Source of the DNA: Polaribacter pacificus
GTDB taxonomy: Bacteria > Bacteroidota > Bacteroidia > Flavobacteriales > Flavobacteriaceae
Assembly: GCF_038024035.1 (NCBI RefSeq)
Contig: NZ_CP150664.1
Coordinates: 124,001-188,000 of the forward strand
Reading direction: 5' to 3'
DNA length: 64,000 bases
Part shown: positions 62,139 to 64,000 of the stretch, in pieces
Layout: the number at the start of each line of letters is the position of its first letter
How positions within the stretch are numbered: position 1 is the stretch's first letter
Position numbers and translations under genes: made by a program
The notes under the pieces: model-generated
Databases searched by the model: none
Told to the model about the DNA's origin: nothing
Seen by the model: the letters and a program-made list of their open reading frames with translations, nothing else

Positions 62139-62178
62139 TTAGAAAAGACGGTATCAACCTTTTATCAACATTTAGAAA

Positions 62179-62718
62179 ATGAACTTTTTTAAAATATTTA
62201 TAATTAGTGTCTTGAGTACCTTTGTATTGTATACAATAAATGGAGTCACTAATAATTTGCAAAAAAAAGCACTGAAGGAGATTGCAAAAACCTTTGACTT
62301 AAAGAACCCTGTCTTAGAAGCTATAGTGATAAGTCAAGAAATAAATGATCAATTAAATAAACCCATTTCTGATCAGAGTTTATTTAAAATTAAAGAAAAT
62401 AATGAGATCAAGGGTTTTGCCTATATTGACAAGGCACTAAGCAAAACTGATGAATTTGATTATGTGATCTTATTAGATAAAAACTTAATCATAGTTAAAA
62501 CAAAGGTACTCATCTATAGAGAAGATTATGGAGGAGAAATAGGAAGTAATCGTTGGTTAAAACAATTTATCGGAAAAAACAAAGGAGATAATTTGATTTA
62601 CAATACGAATATTATGGCTATTTCTGGAGCGACTATATCTGCCCAGTCAATAACGAAGGCTATAAATGTTTTTTTACAAGATTTAAATATATTATATACA
62701 AACACTATTTTTCAATGA
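62179..62718 (+). CDS. FMN-binding-domain protein (RnfG/NqrC-like)
   Basis: A 179-residue periplasmic protein tethered by one N-terminal helix (residues 4-22). The FMN-binding domain shows KGFAYIDKA, YVILLDKNLIIVKTKV, YGGEIGSNRWLKQFIGKN and the flavinylation segment S149-G-A-T152. The usual Asp three residues before this Ser is Met146 here, so the site departs from the consensus DxxSGAT, although the acceptor Thr is kept. Such domains carry electrons outside the cytoplasmic membrane. It overlaps the next gene by 4 bp. Confidence 0.82.
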   Translation: MNFFKIFIISVLSTFVLYTINGVTNNLQKKALKEIAKTFDLKNPVLEAIVISQEINDQLNKPISDQSLFKIKENNEIKGFAYIDKALSKTDEFDYVILLDKNLIIVKTKVLIYREDYGGEIGSNRWLKQFIGKNKGDNLIYNTNIMAISGATISAQSITKAINVFLQDLNILYTNTIFQ

Positions 62719-63218
62719 AAATAGCCGGATCTATTTACCAATTACCAAGAGAAATAAAAATCCTTATCGTTTTTTTTATCGTGATGCTTAGTATCGGTTT
62801 TTATGGAGGAATCACTTTTGTAAAAGAAACAACAAATTCAAATCCAAAAGGAATTGAAGAGCGTTATTTAGGTAATGAAACAGATGATTTTGCTACCACA
62901 ATGAAGTTTAAAAAATCTAAACCTGAAGTTTTGACAATGGTTCACAATCATATCTTATCGCTTTCTGTCATTTTCTTTTTAATTTCTCTAATCTTGGCAA
63001 CAACGGATATTAACGAGAAGCTTAAATTATTTTTAATGATTGAGCCTTTTTTATCAATTTTAATGACTTTTGGTGGTATTTATTTTCTGTGGACTGGAGT
63101 TCTATGGTTTAAATATATAATTATGCTATCCGGAATTTTGATGACTTTTAGTTTTACACTTTCCGTTTTTGTCATTCTCAAATCTGTAATTACTAAAAAA
63201 GGGATATATACCAATTAA
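62715..63218 (+). CDS. Small polytopic membrane protein coupled to the FMN-binding protein
   Basis: A 167-residue protein I do not recognise, with four predicted transmembrane helices: ~15-33 (ILIVFFIVMLSIGFYGGITFV), ~78-98, ~107-127 and ~133-155. The extracytoplasmic loop between helices 1 and 2 is ~40 residues. Two His flank Asn near the start of helix 2 (MVHNHILSLS), which could bind a cofactor or metal. It overlaps the FMN-domain gene by 4 bp. This suggests a membrane electron donor or anchor for that protein (inference). Confidence 0.7.
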   Translation: MKIAGSIYQLPREIKILIVFFIVMLSIGFYGGITFVKETTNSNPKGIEERYLGNETDDFATTMKFKKSKPEVLTMVHNHILSLSVIFFLISLILATTDINEKLKLFLMIEPFLSILMTFGGIYFLWTGVLWFKYIIMLSGILMTFSFTLSVFVILKSVITKKGIYTN

Positions 63219-63244
63219 GTTCTTTAAAATCCAATAAATAGTCG

Positions 63245-63252
63245 TAAATTTG
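63245..63252 (+). promoter_or_regulatory. Promoter -7 box for guaB
   Basis: TAAATTTG matches TAnnTTTG and lies 30 bases before ATG 63283. A 15-base motif shared with the 6S RNA upstream region lies just before it (63216-63230). Confidence 0.45.
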
Positions 63253-63282
63253 CTCGCAATTAATTGATAAGTTGATTGCCCT

Positions 63283-64000
63283 ATGATAGCCCACAATTCA
63301 AAAGTAGTAGGAGAAGGTTTAACCTACGACGATGTACTCTTAGTACCCGCCTTTTCTGATGTACTTCCAAGAGAAGTTAGCATCCAAACAAAATTTACAA
63401 GAAACATTACTATAAACGTACCGATAGTATCTGCAGCTATGGATACCGTTACAGAATCTGCTATGGCCATTGCCATTGCCAGAGAAGGAGGTATCGGTGT
63501 GTTGCATAAAAACATGTCTATTGAAGAGCAAGCTCTTAAAGTTCGAAAAGTAAAAAGAGCGGAGTCTGGAATGATTATCGATCCTGTTACTCTACAAGTT
63601 GATGCAGTTGTATTAGACGCCAAATTACTAATGAAAGAACACCATATTGGTGGGATTCCTGTTGTAGATAAAGATGGCATTTTAAAAGGGATTGTTACCA
63701 ACAGAGATTTGCGTTTTGAACATAAAAACGACAGACCAATCAGTGAGGTAATGACTAGTGAAAACTTAGTTACCGCTGCGGTTGGAACTTCTTTAAAATC
63801 TGCAGAAAGTATTTTGCAAAAAAACAAAATTGAAAAGTTACTAATTGTTGATGATGCTTTTAAATTATCAGGATTAATTACGTTTAGAGATATTACCAAG
63901 GTTACTCAAAAACCGATGGCAAATAAAGACTCTTATGGACGTTTAAGAGTTGCAGCTGCATTAGGTGTTACACCCGATGCTGTTGAAAGAGCTGAAGCGC
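63283..64000 (+). CDS. guaB: IMP dehydrogenase, N-terminal part (runs off the right edge)
   Basis: About 239 codons of the enzyme that oxidises IMP to XMP, the first committed step of GMP synthesis. The N-terminus GEGLTYDDVLLVPAFSDVLPRE, NVPIVSAAMDTVTE, AIAREGGIGVLHKNMSIEEQ, then two CBS domains (~95-210: GGIPVVDKDGILKGIVTNRDLR, LLIVDDAFKLSGLITFRDI) and the return to the barrel (YGRLRVAAALGV). The catalytic Cys loop lies beyond the window. ATG 63283 is the family's usual start. Confidence 0.96.
   Translation, partial: MIAHNSKVVGEGLTYDDVLLVPAFSDVLPREVSIQTKFTRNITINVPIVSAAMDTVTESAMAIAIAREGGIGVLHKNMSIEEQALKVRKVKRAESGMIIDPVTLQVDAVVLDAKLLMKEHHIGGIPVVDKDGILKGIVTNRDLRFEHKNDRPISEVMTSENLVTAAVGTSLKSAESILQKNKIEKLLIVDDAFKLSGLITFRDITKVTQKPMANKDSYGRLRVAAALGVTPDAVERAEA

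Noticed and set aside
63324..63899. Minus-strand frame of 191 codons at the right edge
   Set aside because: Lies opposite guaB, whose plus-strand frame from 63283 is unmistakable and simply lacks a stop within the window.
1..64000. CRISPR arrays, insertion sequences, tRNA or rRNA genes
   Set aside because: All intergenic gaps were looked at by eye. No regularly spaced repeats, transposase frames, cloverleaf-like segments or rRNA signatures were noticed; no computational search was possible.

Overview
The window is AT-rich (roughly one third G+C) chromosomal DNA from a member of the Bacteroidota, most likely a marine or environmental Flavobacteriaceae. Supporting signs are a SusC/SusD pair, a type IX secretion (T9SS) C-terminal sorting domain, a PorV/PorQ-family protein, several TAnnTTTG promoter boxes, little Shine-Dalgarno signal, and housekeeping neighbourhoods such as zapA-6S RNA-rny and kdsD-tatC-lptB. 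No phage, insertion sequence, CRISPR array, rRNA or tRNA gene was recognised. No gene-free stretch exceeds 300 bases.

Layout. 1-5 kb: the 5' part of a TonB-dependent receptor (minus), an M23 endopeptidase (minus), then a small coiled-coil gene, zapA, a 6S RNA and rny. 5-12.4 kb: SusC, SusD, a purple-acid-phosphatase-like enzyme and an alkaline-phosphatase-superfamily lipoprotein, which together look like an organophosphate scavenging locus. 12.4-16.6 kb: xerD, a small beta-barrel, aroQ, a GNAT acetyltransferase and a fused FtcD.

16.7-38.1 kb: a long, tightly packed co-directional surface-polysaccharide cluster. It holds an ABC exporter (Wzm/Wzt type), WecB, a NeuB-NeuC-NeuA nonulosonic-acid (sialic-acid-type) pathway, an AsnB-type amidotransferase, at least eight glycosyltransferases, a Wzy/WaaL-type protein, a CapK-like adenylate-forming enzyme and a WbaP/WcaJ-type initiating phosphotransferase. 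Many genes overlap or abut, so translational coupling is likely.

38-50 kb: on the minus strand a DUF4105 protein coupled to a PorV/PorQ-family protein and a YheT-like hydrolase; then pssA; lptB, an AhpD-like protein, tatC and kdsD; then recQ and an uncharacterised beta-barrel. 49-53 kb (minus): a ZIP transporter, a methyltransferase and a large T9SS-secreted Asp-box propeller protein. 53-60.9 kb: a THUMP methyltransferase, pheT, pyrD, a LysE exporter, an HMG-CoA lyase and a 5'-nucleotidase lipoprotein. 61-64 kb: a porin, an FMN-binding-domain protein and a small membrane protein behind a Fur-box-like palindrome, then the 5' part of guaB.

The most interesting items are the Fur-box-like controlled porin/FMN-domain/4-TM operon at 60.9-63.2 kb, the nonulosonate cluster with an AsnB homologue but no recognisable sialyltransferase, the SusCD-double-phosphatase locus, the PorV-DUF4105 coupling, a GC-rich structured spacer at 59.2 kb, and two genes whose TAnnTTTG box sits only four bases before the start codon.
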